Assembly (NCBI RefSeq): GCF_001718195.1
Contig: NZ_MCNV01000026.1
Location: 1-64,000 of the forward strand
Source of the DNA: Paraburkholderia nodosa
GTDB lineage: Bacteria; Pseudomonadota; Gammaproteobacteria; Burkholderiales; Burkholderiaceae
Length of the DNA: 64,000 nt
Reading direction: 5' to 3'
Shown here: one piece after another, positions 22,732 to 31,128 of the stretch
Numbering within the stretch: the stretch's first letter is position 1
Layout: every line of letters starts with the position of its first letter
The notes under the pieces: model-generated
The model's input: only the letters and a program-made list of their open reading frames with translations
The model's database searches: none
Told to the model about the DNA's origin: nothing
Program-made: the position numbers and the translations under genes

Positions 22732-24303
22732 TCATTCCAGATTGAGTTCCTGGATCTTGCGCGTGATGGTGTTGCGGCCGATGCCAAGACGCTCGGCCGC
22801 CTCGACCTTGCGCCCGCGCGTGAAGTCGAGCGCCTCGCGGATCACGGCGGCTTCGAAGCGGCGCGAGAGTTCGTCCATGACGTCGGCGCTGTTTTCGCGC
22901 AACAGACGCGCGACTTCCGTGCGCAGACCGCTCTCCCACACGCTCAGCGGCGAGACAGCGGCAACGGCGCCGTTGGACGCACCGAACGCGGGCGTGCCGA
23001 ACACCACGCCGCCGATCACGCCGGGCAAGCCCGCGCCGGCCACGGCGCCCGCAACCGGCGAAACGCCGCCCGCGCCATTGGCCGCCGCGCCCACTTCGGA
23101 GGCGGCCGAAGCATCGGCGAGATGCACCACCGCTCCCGCGGAGCCGTGCGCAGGCACGAGGTCAGGCGGCAGATCCTTGATCTCGATGGTCTGCGCGGGC
23201 GCCATCACGGTGAGCCAGTTCGCGAGATTCTCGAGCTGACGCACATTGCCGGGAAACGGTAGCGACGACATCCACGCGAGCGCCTCGTCCGACACGCGCT
23301 TGGGCTCCACGCCCAGCTCGCGCGCGCTCTTCTGGAGAAAGTGGCGCGTGAGCAGCGGAATGTCCTCGCTGCGTTCGCGCAGCGCAGGCAAACGCAGCCG
23401 AATCACGTTGAGCCGGTGATACAAGTCCTCACGGAACAGCCCCTGGCGCACACGCGTTTCGAGGTTCTGGTGCGTCGCGGCGATCACGCGCACGTTCGCA
23501 CGCAGCGGGTTGTGCCCGCCCACGCGGTAGAACTGCCCATCGGAGAGCACACGCAAGAGGCGCGTTTGCAGGTCGAACGGCATGTCGCCGATTTCGTCGA
23601 GGAACAGCGTGCCGTTCTCGGCCTGCTCGAAGCGGCCCTGGCGCATGGCCTGCGCGCCGGTGAACGCACCGCGCTCGTGGCCGAACAGTTCGGATTCCAG
23701 AAGATCCTTCGGGATCGCCGCAGTGTTCAGCGCGATGAACGGACCGTTCGCGCGTGGGCTATGTCGGTGCAAGGCGCGCGCGACAAGCTCCTTTCCGGTG
23801 CCAGACTCGCCGGTGATGAGCACGGTGGCCGCCGAATGCGAAAGCCGCCCGATGGCGCGAAACATGTCCTGCATGGCCGGCGCCTGGCCAAGCATCTCGG
23901 GCGCTTCGGCGGGACGCTCGTCCCACTGCTGCTCGCCCCGCATGCTTTCGTCCACGGCGCGGCGAATCAGCTCGACGGCCTTGTCGACGTCGAACGGCTT
24001 GGCGAGATACTCGAACGCGCCGCCCTGAAACGCGGCAACGGCGCTGTCGAGGTCGGAGAACGCCGTCATGATGATGACGGGCAAGCCCGGCACGCGCTCA
24101 CGCACGGTTTGCAGCAGCTCGAGGCCCGAGCCGCCCGGCATGCGGATGTCGGAGACGAGCACCTGCGGGCTGTCGTGATCGAGCGCGCTCGCGGCTTCGC
24201 GCACGTTCGAAAAGCTGCGGGTAGCGAAGTTCTCGCGGGCAAGGGCCTTTTCGAGCACCCAGCGTATCGATTGGTCGTCGTCTACTATCCAGATCGGCTT
24301 CAT
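22732..24303 (-). CDS. ntrC: Nitrogen regulator NtrC (NR-I)
   Basis: Sigma-54 activator of nitrogen-limitation genes. The 523-aa product has a receiver domain with Asp52 (VSDIRMPG), an AAA+ domain with Walker A GESGTGKE, the sigma-54 contact loop GAFTGA and Walker B GTLFLDEIGD, and a C-terminal Fis-type helix-turn-helix (AAERLGIGRNTITRKIQEL). An Ala/Gly-rich insert of about 60 residues before the HTH makes it longer than E. coli NtrC (469 aa). It lies 66 bp behind ntrB. Confidence 0.97.
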   Translation of the reverse strand: MKPIWIVDDDQSIRWVLEKALARENFATRSFSNVREAASALDHDSPQVLVSDIRMPGGSGLELLQTVRERVPGLPVIIMTAFSDLDSAVAAFQGGAFEYLAKPFDVDKAVELIRRAVDESMRGEQQWDERPAEAPEMLGQAPAMQDMFRAIGRLSHSAATVLITGESGTGKELVARALHRHSPRANGPFIALNTAAIPKDLLESELFGHERGAFTGAQAMRQGRFEQAENGTLFLDEIGDMPFDLQTRLLRVLSDGQFYRVGGHNPLRANVRVIAATHQNLETRVRQGLFREDLYHRLNVIRLRLPALRERSEDIPLLTRHFLQKSARELGVEPKRVSDEALAWMSSLPFPGNVRQLENLANWLTVMAPAQTIEIKDLPPDLVPAHGSAGAVVHLADASAASEVGAAANGAGGVSPVAGAVAGAGLPGVIGGVVFGTPAFGASNGAVAAVSPLSVWESGLRTEVARLLRENSADVMDELSRRFEAAVIREALDFTRGRKVEAAERLGIGRNTITRKIQELNLE

Positions 24304-24369
24304 AAGTTCGGTCAGAAGTCCTGGTGGCGTGCGGTATCGGTAAATCTCAATTCAGGTCTAGCTATCGAT

Positions 24370-25512
24370 TCAACTTTCAAGCGGCAGCAGTATCTGAAAC
24401 TCGGTGTGTCCCGGCCGGCTATCCACTTCGATCAATCCGTCGTGCTGCTGGACGAACGTCTGCGCGAGCGTGAGGCCGAGACCGCTGCCATCCTCGCGTC
24501 CGGAGACGAGCGGATAGAAGATGCGGTCGCGAATCTCCTCGGGAATGCCGGGCCCGTTGTCAGTGATATGCAAGTCCAGTGCCAGCTTGCACAAGCGTTT
24601 GGAAATCGTGACCTTGCGCGCAATGCGCGTGCGCAATTCAATGCGCGCGTCGCCCTGCGAAATGCGTTCGCGCAGCGCCTGCGCCGCGTTGCGCACGATG
24701 TTCAGCAGTGCCTGGATCAACTGCTCCTTGTCGCCGCGTAGGTCGGGCACGCTCACGTCGTAGTCGCGCTCGATGGTGAGGCCGCGCGGGAACTCCGCGA
24801 GGATCACGGCGCGCACGCGCTCGCATACTTCGTGAATGTTCACGTCGCCGACGATATGCGGATGCCGGTGCGGCTCCAGCAACCGGTCGACGAGCGTCTG
24901 CAGGCGGTCCGACTCCTTGATGATCACCTGCGTGTACTCGCGCAACTCGTCGCGCTCCAGCGCACCGAGTTCGAATTCGAGCAACTGCGCCGCGCCGCGA
25001 ATACCGCCGAGCGGATTCTTGATCTCGTGCGCGAGGTTGCGGATCAGATGCTTGTTCACGGCCGTGAGGTCGTGAATACGCTCCTCGCGGTCGCTGCGCA
25101 GATGCCGCTCGTTCTCGAAGAGTTCGAGCAGCACGTAATCGGGCGTGCTTTCGAGAAAGCCCACGACCACATGCACGTTCAGCGGCTCGCGTCCTGGGCG
25201 TTCCAGCGAAGCGTCGAGCCGCGTCGCGTGAAAGCGATGCTCGGCGATCGACGCGATCGTCGAAAGCAGCTCGTCCGCATTCGAGAAGAGATCGGACCAC
25301 CCCATCTGCGCGAGCTGACGGCGCGAGAGATCGAGCATCGCCTCCGCCGACGGATTCGCGAAGGCAACGCGCAATGTGCGCTTGTCGAGCACGAGCACGA
25401 CCGTGGGCAGCGCCTCGAAGCCGGGCAACAGGCCCGACTCGACGAGCGGCGCGTCGTCGGAGAGCGGTTCGGCGTGGCCCTTTCTTGCCCTGATCAGATT
25501 CTTGAGCACCAT
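24370..25512 (-). CDS. ntrB: Nitrogen sensor kinase/phosphatase NtrB (NR-II)
   Basis: The 380-aa cytosolic kinase phosphorylates or dephosphorylates NtrC according to PII state. It has an N-terminal PAS domain (about residues 30-140), a phosphoacceptor His in RNLAHEIKNPLGGIRGAAQLLE (near 165), and an ATPase domain with N-box QALLNIVRNAAQA and G-boxes DNGPGIP and GSGLGLTLAQ. It contains no transmembrane helix, as expected. It lies downstream of glnA with a terminator-like hairpin between them. Confidence 0.96.
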   Translation of the reverse strand: MVLKNLIRARKGHAEPLSDDAPLVESGLLPGFEALPTVVLVLDKRTLRVAFANPSAEAMLDLSRRQLAQMGWSDLFSNADELLSTIASIAEHRFHATRLDASLERPGREPLNVHVVVGFLESTPDYVLLELFENERHLRSDREERIHDLTAVNKHLIRNLAHEIKNPLGGIRGAAQLLEFELGALERDELREYTQVIIKESDRLQTLVDRLLEPHRHPHIVGDVNIHEVCERVRAVILAEFPRGLTIERDYDVSVPDLRGDKEQLIQALLNIVRNAAQALRERISQGDARIELRTRIARKVTISKRLCKLALDLHITDNGPGIPEEIRDRIFYPLVSGREDGSGLGLTLAQTFVQQHDGLIEVDSRPGHTEFQILLPLES

Positions 25513-25630
25513 GTTTCAGGCCGGACGCCATGCGGCGCGCCAGCAACGGTCCTGGTCGTTAGTTCTGGTCAATACGCTGGTCAACTAGCGGGTCGATACG
25601 TCTCGTCGACGAGCGACAGGCGTCCCAACG

Positions 25631-25656
25631 AAAAAGGGACGGCACCGCCGTCCCTT
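25631..25656 (-). terminator. Intercistronic terminator, glnA / ntrBC
   Basis: Ten-bp stem aagggacggc / gccgtccctt (25634-25643 and 25647-25656), loop acc, T-run on the minus strand at 25631-25635. It probably sets the high glnA to low ntrBC expression ratio, as in enteric bacteria. Confidence 0.75.
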
Positions 25657-25742
25657 GGAGACCCAACGCGCACGCATCCTGCGAGTCGAAGAAACTGAAC
25701 CGGCGCTTCGCTGTGTAGCATGCAGCGAAGCGCCATCGCCAA

Positions 25743-27158
25743 TTACAGCGAGTAGTACAGTTCGAACTCGACCGGGTGCGTGGTCATACGCACGCGTTGC
25801 AGTTCGCTTTCCTTCAGCGCGAGGTACGCGTCGATCATGCCGTCGGTGAACACACCACCGCGCGTCAGGAACTCGCGATCCTTGTCGAGCGCTTCGAGAG
25901 CCTGGTCGAGGCCGGCGCAGACGGTCGGGATCTTTGCATCCTCTTCCGGCGGCAGGTCGTACAGGTTCTTGTCGGCGGCTTCGCCCGGATGGATCTTGTT
26001 CTGCACGCCGTCCAGACCTGCCATCATCAGTGCCGAGAAGCACAGGTACGGGTTGGCGAGCGGATCCGGGAAGCGCGTTTCGATACGGCGGCCCTTCGGG
26101 TTCGACACGTGCGGAATACGGATCGATGCCGAACGATTGCGTGCCGAGTAAGCGAGCTTGACCGGCGCTTCGAAGTGCGGCACGAGACGCTTGTACGAGT
26201 TCGTACCCGGGTTCGTGATGGCGTTCAGCGCGCGAGCGTGCTTGATGATGCCGCCGATGTAGAACAGCGCGAATTCCGACAGACCAGCGTAGCCGTTGCC
26301 CGCGAACAGGTTCTGGCCGTCCTTCCAGATCGACTGGTGAACGTGCATGCCCGAACCGTTGTCGCCGACGACCGGCTTCGGCATGAACGTCGCCGTCTTG
26401 CCGTACGTGTGCGCGACGTTGTGGACGATGTACTTCAGTTGCTGCGTCCAGTCCGCGCGCTGAACCAGCGTCGAGAACTTCGTGCCGATTTCGTTCTGGC
26501 CCTGGCCCGCCACTTCGTGGTGGTGCACTTCGACCGGAATGCCGATCTGCTCGAGCAGCAGACACATTTCCGAGCGGATGTCCTGGAACGTGTCGACCGG
26601 TGCGACCGGGAAGTAGCCGCCCTTCGTGCCCGGACGGTGACCCGTGTTGCCGCCTTCGATTTCGCGGCCCGACGACCACGGTGCTTCATCCGAGCCGATC
26701 TTCACGAAGCAGCCCGATTGATCCGTGTTCCACTGGACCGAATCGAAAATGAAGAATTCCGGCTCCGGACCGAAGAAGGCGGTGTCGCCGAGGCCCGTGC
26801 TCTTCAGGTAGGCTTCAGCGCGCTTGGCGAGCGAACGCGGGTCGCGCTCGTAGCCCTTGCCGTCGGCCGGCTCGACCACGTCGCAGGTCAGCACGAGCGT
26901 CGATTCTTCGTAGAACGGGTCGATGAAGGCCGTGTTCGGGTCCGGCACGAGCAACATGTCCGAGGCTTCGATGCCCTTCCAGCCGGCGATCGACGAACCG
27001 TCAAACGCATGACCCGACTCGAACTTGTCTTCGTCGAATGCCGACAGCGGAACCGAAACGTGCTGCTCCTTGCCGCGCGTGTCCGTGAAGCGGAAGTCGA
27101 CAAACTTGACGTCTTCGTCCTTGACGAGTTGCATGACGTCGGCCACGGATTTACTCAT
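25743..27158 (-). CDS. glnA: Glutamine synthetase type I
   Basis: ATP-dependent ammonium assimilation, dodecameric. The 471-aa product is the usual length. Visible signatures are DGSSIAGWKGIEASDM, the metal-binding PEPEFFIFD, the HHHEVAGQGQNEIG loop, NPGTNSYKRL and the adenylylation Tyr in NLYDLPPEE, so it is the adenylylated GSI-beta form. The start at 27158 has an AGGAGA-type ribosome site. Upstream lie a sigma-54 promoter and NtrC sites, giving nitrogen control through the downstream ntrBC. Confidence 0.98.
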   Translation of the reverse strand: MSKSVADVMQLVKDEDVKFVDFRFTDTRGKEQHVSVPLSAFDEDKFESGHAFDGSSIAGWKGIEASDMLLVPDPNTAFIDPFYEESTLVLTCDVVEPADGKGYERDPRSLAKRAEAYLKSTGLGDTAFFGPEPEFFIFDSVQWNTDQSGCFVKIGSDEAPWSSGREIEGGNTGHRPGTKGGYFPVAPVDTFQDIRSEMCLLLEQIGIPVEVHHHEVAGQGQNEIGTKFSTLVQRADWTQQLKYIVHNVAHTYGKTATFMPKPVVGDNGSGMHVHQSIWKDGQNLFAGNGYAGLSEFALFYIGGIIKHARALNAITNPGTNSYKRLVPHFEAPVKLAYSARNRSASIRIPHVSNPKGRRIETRFPDPLANPYLCFSALMMAGLDGVQNKIHPGEAADKNLYDLPPEEDAKIPTVCAGLDQALEALDKDREFLTRGGVFTDGMIDAYLALKESELQRVRMTTHPVEFELYYSL

Positions 27159-27278
27159 AACCTATTCTCCTGATTAACGATTTCGGCGAACGCTGCCGCC
27201 GTCCCAATCTTGTTTGATCCCCGCCGGCCTGCCCTGCTGCCCTGGCTGGCCGGCTGCGAATCGATCGGGACGTATAAA

Positions 27279-27294
27279 GCAGCTTCCGTGCCAT
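27279..27294 (-). promoter_or_regulatory. Sigma-54 promoter of glnA
   Basis: Minus strand reads TGGCACGGAAGCTGCT. It has the -24 GG and -12 GC with correct spacing and differs from the consensus TGGCACG-N4-TTGCW only in the first T of the -12. It lies about 120 nt before the start codon. Confidence 0.8.
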
Positions 27295-27392
27295 GCATGC
27301 GCCAACGTGGCGCAAATCCCTTTCGCGACACGCACTTGGAGTCAAAAACCGTGCGCCGCGCTTTTATGAAGCCGCCACCGTGGCGGCTCATC

Positions 27393-27409
27393 GGCACCAA
27401 ATTCGTGCA
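27393..27409. promoter_or_regulatory. NtrC-binding site 1
   Basis: GGCACCA-AAT-TCGTGCA matches the NtrC palindrome TGCACCA-N3-TGGTGCA at 12 of 14 positions, about 130 bp upstream of the expected sigma-54 start. A separate perfect 8-bp palindrome (gccgccac-c-gtggcggc) lies just downstream at 27371-27387. Confidence 0.7.
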
Positions 27410-27462
27410 ATCCCGAATTTGGCGCGCGAATCTCTCTTCATTATGGTGCAAAACACCTCGCA

Positions 27463-27479
27463 TGCACCATTTCAATGCA
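27463..27479. promoter_or_regulatory. NtrC-binding site 2 (weaker)
   Basis: TGCACCA-TTT-CAATGCA has one perfect half and one partial half, about 11 of 14 matches, 70 bp (near 6.7 helical turns) from site 1. An additional lone TGGTGCA half lies at 27444-27450. Confidence 0.5.
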
Positions 27480-27607
27480 ACCCGCCCTTTGTGCCGCCCC
27501 ATCCATCGCGCACGTCCGGTTTCACCTTGTCCGGACCGTCCAGCCCGCTCCGTCCCTACGCGCTAGAATGGTTTTTTGGTCCAACGCGAAACAGGAGATC
27601 CGTTGTC

Positions 27608-28072
27608 ATGAGTACGCTCGAACAGTTGTACGCCCAGGCCGAGAAACGCCGCGTCGAGAACCAGCTGCCCTACGCGGGCGCGGTGTCGCCCGCAGAGGCA
27701 TTCGAGCTTCTGCAGCTCGACCCGCGTGCGCGCCTCGTCGACGTGCGCACACGCGCCGAACTCGACTGGGTCGGCCGTCCCGTCGTGGGCGACGGCCAGT
27801 ATTCGCATGTCGAATGGACCCGCTATCCGGGCGGCGTGCCCAACGCCGAGTTCCTCACCCAGCTCAAGAGCGCCGTGGAAGCCGACGCGCCAGTGCTGTT
27901 CCTGTGCCGCAGCGCCGCGCGCTCCAAGCTCGCCGCCATCGAGGCCGCCAGGGCCGGCTTCACGAAGGCCTATGACCTGCTCGAAGGCTTCGAAGGCGAC
28001 AAGGACGGCCAGGGGCACCGCAAGACCGTTACGGGCTGGTGCTTCCGCGGCCTGCCGTGGATCGGCGCCTGA
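27608..28072 (+). CDS. Rhodanese-like domain protein
   Basis: The 154-aa single-domain sulfurtransferase-like protein has LVDVRTRAELDWVGRP (the CH2A-like segment) and the active-site loop Cys100-RSAARS, which resembles the CRSGxRS loop of active rhodaneses. It ends KTVTGWCFRGLPWIGA with a second Cys. Start at 27608, with AGGAGA about 10 nt upstream. Cytoplasmic, probably handling persulfide sulfur. It is divergent from glnA, and a TAGAAT -10-like element lies at 27564-27569. Confidence 0.88.
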   Translation: MSTLEQLYAQAEKRRVENQLPYAGAVSPAEAFELLQLDPRARLVDVRTRAELDWVGRPVVGDGQYSHVEWTRYPGGVPNAEFLTQLKSAVEADAPVLFLCRSAARSKLAAIEAARAGFTKAYDLLEGFEGDKDGQGHRKTVTGWCFRGLPWIGA

Positions 28073-28186
28073 CACCCTGAAACCGCCCCGCTCCAACCCA
28101 ACGGGCCACTCTGAGCGCCCCGTGTGACATGCCGATGATGCGCCGCCTGCCCTCCCGCCGCACGCGGCCCATCTTCACACGCTGAT

Positions 28187-29044
28187 TCAAAAACCGGCGC
28201 GCGGCGCGCTGCGGCGTTCGCGATCGGGCGTCCCCTCGCCCGGCGCCGCCGGCTCGACCACATCGCCGCCCAGCTCGTGCACGCCTTCACGCAGCTTCAC
28301 GAAGGCGGCCGCCACGGCCTCGGGCTCGCCCTTCACGCCCAGATCGATGTGCCGGCGCGCATAAATGCCGCCGCGCTCCGCATCGCCCACGCTCGGCAGG
28401 CTAAACACCCGCACGCCCGGAAAATCGCGCTCGATGCGCTCCATAAGCGGCGTGAGCGTCGACTCCGGCAACTCGAACACGAGCAGCGACTTCTCGGCGT
28501 GCGGCGTCTGGTGATGCAGGTGCGCGTACTTCGTGTCGAGCACCCATTCGATCATCGGCCAGGCCATCACGGGAAAACCGGGCACGAAGTAATGATCGCG
28601 AATCGAAAAACCCGGAATCTTGTTGTAGCCGTTCGGGATGATCTCGCAGCCCTGCGGGAACGTGCCCATCTGGAAGCGGTGCAGATTCTCTGGCGACTGG
28701 TAATTCACGGGATCGGCGCCCGTGTGCATGTCGCGGATGCGCTCGCGGATCGCCGCCTCGGCGTCAGGGTGCAACGCGAGCGGCACGCCCAGCGCCGCTG
28801 CCGCGCACTGGCGCGTGTGGTCGTCCGGCGTCGCGCCGATGCCGCCCGTCGAGAACACGATGTCGCCCGAAGCGAACGAGCGCCGCAGCGTCTCGGTGAT
28901 GCGCTCCGGATCGTCGCCCACGTACTGGGCCCACTCGAGCGAGAGGCCGCGCGCGCCGAGCAGTTCGATGACCTTGGGCAGATGCTTGTCGGAGCGGCGC
29001 CCCGAGAGAATCTCGTCGCCGATGATGATGACGCCAAATGCCAT
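28187..29044 (-). CDS. Competence/damage-inducible CinA-like molybdopterin-binding domain protein
   Basis: The 285-aa MoaB/Mog-fold protein starts MAFGVIIIGDEILSGRRSDKH and has the motif STGGIGATPDDHT typical of the CinA N-terminal domain. The C-terminal nicotinamide-nucleotide deamidase domain of full CinA is absent. The reading frame stays open far upstream, but GAGG lies about 7 nt before the ATG at 29044 and the family N-terminus fits there. It is probably co-transcribed after the EI24 gene (35-bp gap). The biochemical role of stand-alone forms is not settled. Confidence 0.85.
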   Translation of the reverse strand: MAFGVIIIGDEILSGRRSDKHLPKVIELLGARGLSLEWAQYVGDDPERITETLRRSFASGDIVFSTGGIGATPDDHTRQCAAAALGVPLALHPDAEAAIRERIRDMHTGADPVNYQSPENLHRFQMGTFPQGCEIIPNGYNKIPGFSIRDHYFVPGFPVMAWPMIEWVLDTKYAHLHHQTPHAEKSLLVFELPESTLTPLMERIERDFPGVRVFSLPSVGDAERGGIYARRHIDLGVKGEPEAVAAAFVKLREGVHELGGDVVEPAAPGEGTPDRERRSAPRAGF

Positions 29045-29079
29045 GGGCCGCCTCGTTGGTTTGTCTTGATGATTGAGCG

Positions 29080-29913
29080 TTAGTGCACGATCGTCACGTC
29101 GCCGGACGCCTGCTGCACATCGTGGGCACGCATGCGCTGCAGCGCCCGCAGGCAGTAGTGCCCGAACCAGAGCGCCGTGAACACCAGAATGAACGCATAG
29201 ATCCAGATGGTCACCGCCGCCAGTACCGGGAAGAACAGCAGCAGCCACGCGGACACGGCCCAGATGGCCGTGGGCAGCGAGCCGAGCAGTCCGCTCACCA
29301 CGCCGATCACGAGCAGCGGCAGCCGATGGCTGCGCACCAGCGTGCGGCGCTCTTCGACGGTTGCGTGCAGCGCGAGCGCATCGTAGGTCATCACCCGATA
29401 CGTCAGCCAGCCCCACAACAGCGGCGGAATCAGCGCGAAGAACGGCGGAATGAGCCACAGCGGCAGCGTCACGATCATCACGATCAGGCAGACGAGCGTC
29501 GTGACGAGCGAATAGAACAGGCTGCCGTACCAACTGCCGCCGTGCCGCATCTCGAGCGTCCCGTACTGGCGCTTCGACAGATGGCGGATCACGCGCGGCA
29601 TCGAAATCGCGACGATCAGCAGCAGCACCGTGATCACAATGAGCGGAATCGTCAGGATGATGACGAGAAACGGCGCGATCGTCGCGCGCAGCCAGCCGAA
29701 ACCGAGCGCGTCGAACAGATGATAGAGGTAGGCCGTCGAGGACCAGTTCGCGAGCGCGCCGCGCATCAGGTCGAGCAGCGGCTGCCAGAACACGTAGAGC
29801 ACGGCGCCCCACACCGCCGCCGCCACGAGAAATGGCACGAAGGTGAGCAGCAGCATGGCGGGATGGAACACGCTCGCGAGCGCGCGTCCGAACGAGCGCA
29901 ACAGGTCATTCAT
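29080..29913 (-). CDS. EI24-domain (CysZ/YciC-like) membrane protein
   Basis: The 277-aa inner-membrane protein has several hydrophobic segments (LLLTFVPFLVAAAVWGAVLY, FLVIILTIPLIVITVLLLIV, a long segment around LVCLIVMIVTLPLWLIPPFF, and a pair near the C-terminus). It resembles the EI24 family, which includes the sulfate permease CysZ. Substrate unknown. The start at 29913 (MNDLLRSFGRALASVFHP) fits the family. The upstream in-frame extension is non-hydrophobic and rejected. Confidence 0.82.
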   Translation of the reverse strand: MNDLLRSFGRALASVFHPAMLLLTFVPFLVAAAVWGAVLYVFWQPLLDLMRGALANWSSTAYLYHLFDALGFGWLRATIAPFLVIILTIPLIVITVLLLIVAISMPRVIRHLSKRQYGTLEMRHGGSWYGSLFYSLVTTLVCLIVMIVTLPLWLIPPFFALIPPLLWGWLTYRVMTYDALALHATVEERRTLVRSHRLPLLVIGVVSGLLGSLPTAIWAVSAWLLLFFPVLAAVTIWIYAFILVFTALWFGHYCLRALQRMRAHDVQQASGDVTIVH

Positions 29914-30051
29914 GCGAGCGGAATACGGCGAAAAGGACGGGTGGAGAACACAGTGTCGGCGAAATCGGTGCGACCAAGCCGACAGCATAAACCACCGCGC
30001 GCATGGCGGGTAAGACGGGTGCGAGCAAGTGCAAGGACGCCGTGGCGGCGC

Positions 30052-31110
30052 TCAGGTCACGGTGGCGTCGTCGCGCGCCTCGGCCGGCGTGGCGGCGGCG
30101 GCGTGCGAACGCGAACGCAGGCGCCGCGCGATGCGGGTGAACGCATAACCCTGCTGCGCCCAGAAACCCTCGCCATAGCTCACGCCTTCGAGCTGATCGC
30201 GAATGCCCGTGGGCTCGATCTCGCGATTGAACGACGCGCTGCCGAACAGCATGTCCCACCAGGGGAACAGCACGCCGAAGTTGCAGCCATAGTGGGTGCC
30301 TTCGTGGCCATAGCCGACGGCGTGATGGCGGCGGTGAAAGCGCGGGCTCACCAGCAGACGCTCGCCGAGCCAGCCGAAATGCACGCGAATGTTGGCGTGC
30401 TGCGCGCTCTGCACGAAGTTCGTGAGCGCGACGAGCACCACGAATTGCGCGGGCGGCACGCCGATGACGAGTGCCACGGCGGCGAACATGCACGACTGCC
30501 CGATCACGTCGAGCAGGTGGTTGCGGTCGTCGCACCAGAGCGACATCTTGCGCTGGCTGTGGTGCACGGCGTGCAGCTCCCACCAGACGCCGTAGCGATG
30601 CGAAAGCCGGTGGTACCAGTAGCTGAAGAAGTCGAGCACCACGAGATAGATCGCGAACGCCACGAGCGGCTGCGTGCTCACGCCCGGCCAGAGATTGTCG
30701 AGGTCCACCGTCTTCACGCCCATGAGCCGCAGCGCGCTCTGCGCACGATCGAAGAACGGCTGCATCGTGAAGAAAAACAGCAGGTTCAGGATGCCGAGGC
30801 GCGTGACCCACGTGTAGAGCGCGTCGACGCCCACGCCCTTGCGGTCGCGCCACTTCTCTGCGGGCACGAGCGCTTCGAGCGGGCGCAGCAGCGCGTACAT
30901 CAGGCCCACTTCGAGCAGACCCACGATCACCCAGTACAGTGCGTCGTAGGTGTCTTCGTCCACGTCCATCATGCCGACGCGGAAGAGCAGCGGCTGAATG
31001 ACGTCGATGTAGAGGAGCGTTTGCAGCCAGGAGACGAGGTCGTCTGCCGACGCGATCACGGACTGCCCCGCGTGCGCGACGAAGGCCAGCAACGACGCCA
31101 CCGTATCCAT
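30052..31110 (-). CDS. Sterol desaturase / fatty acid hydroxylase-family membrane protein
   Basis: The 352-aa di-iron membrane enzyme has the histidine cluster of the family: HRLSH, HAVHHSQ, H in the QSAQHANIRVH stretch, and HRRHHAVGYGHEGTHYG. Multiple transmembrane helices precede and separate them. Such enzymes hydroxylate or desaturate lipid chains with O2. The substrate here is unknown. It starts 18 bp after the stop of a secreted beta-propeller gene, so the two are likely co-transcribed. Confidence 0.88.
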   Translation of the reverse strand: MDTVASLLAFVAHAGQSVIASADDLVSWLQTLLYIDVIQPLLFRVGMMDVDEDTYDALYWVIVGLLEVGLMYALLRPLEALVPAEKWRDRKGVGVDALYTWVTRLGILNLLFFFTMQPFFDRAQSALRLMGVKTVDLDNLWPGVSTQPLVAFAIYLVVLDFFSYWYHRLSHRYGVWWELHAVHHSQRKMSLWCDDRNHLLDVIGQSCMFAAVALVIGVPPAQFVVLVALTNFVQSAQHANIRVHFGWLGERLLVSPRFHRRHHAVGYGHEGTHYGCNFGVLFPWWDMLFGSASFNREIEPTGIRDQLEGVSYGEGFWAQQGYAFTRIARRLRSRSHAAAATPAEARDDATVT

Positions 31111-31128
31111 GCGCGCGCCCCCGTTGCC

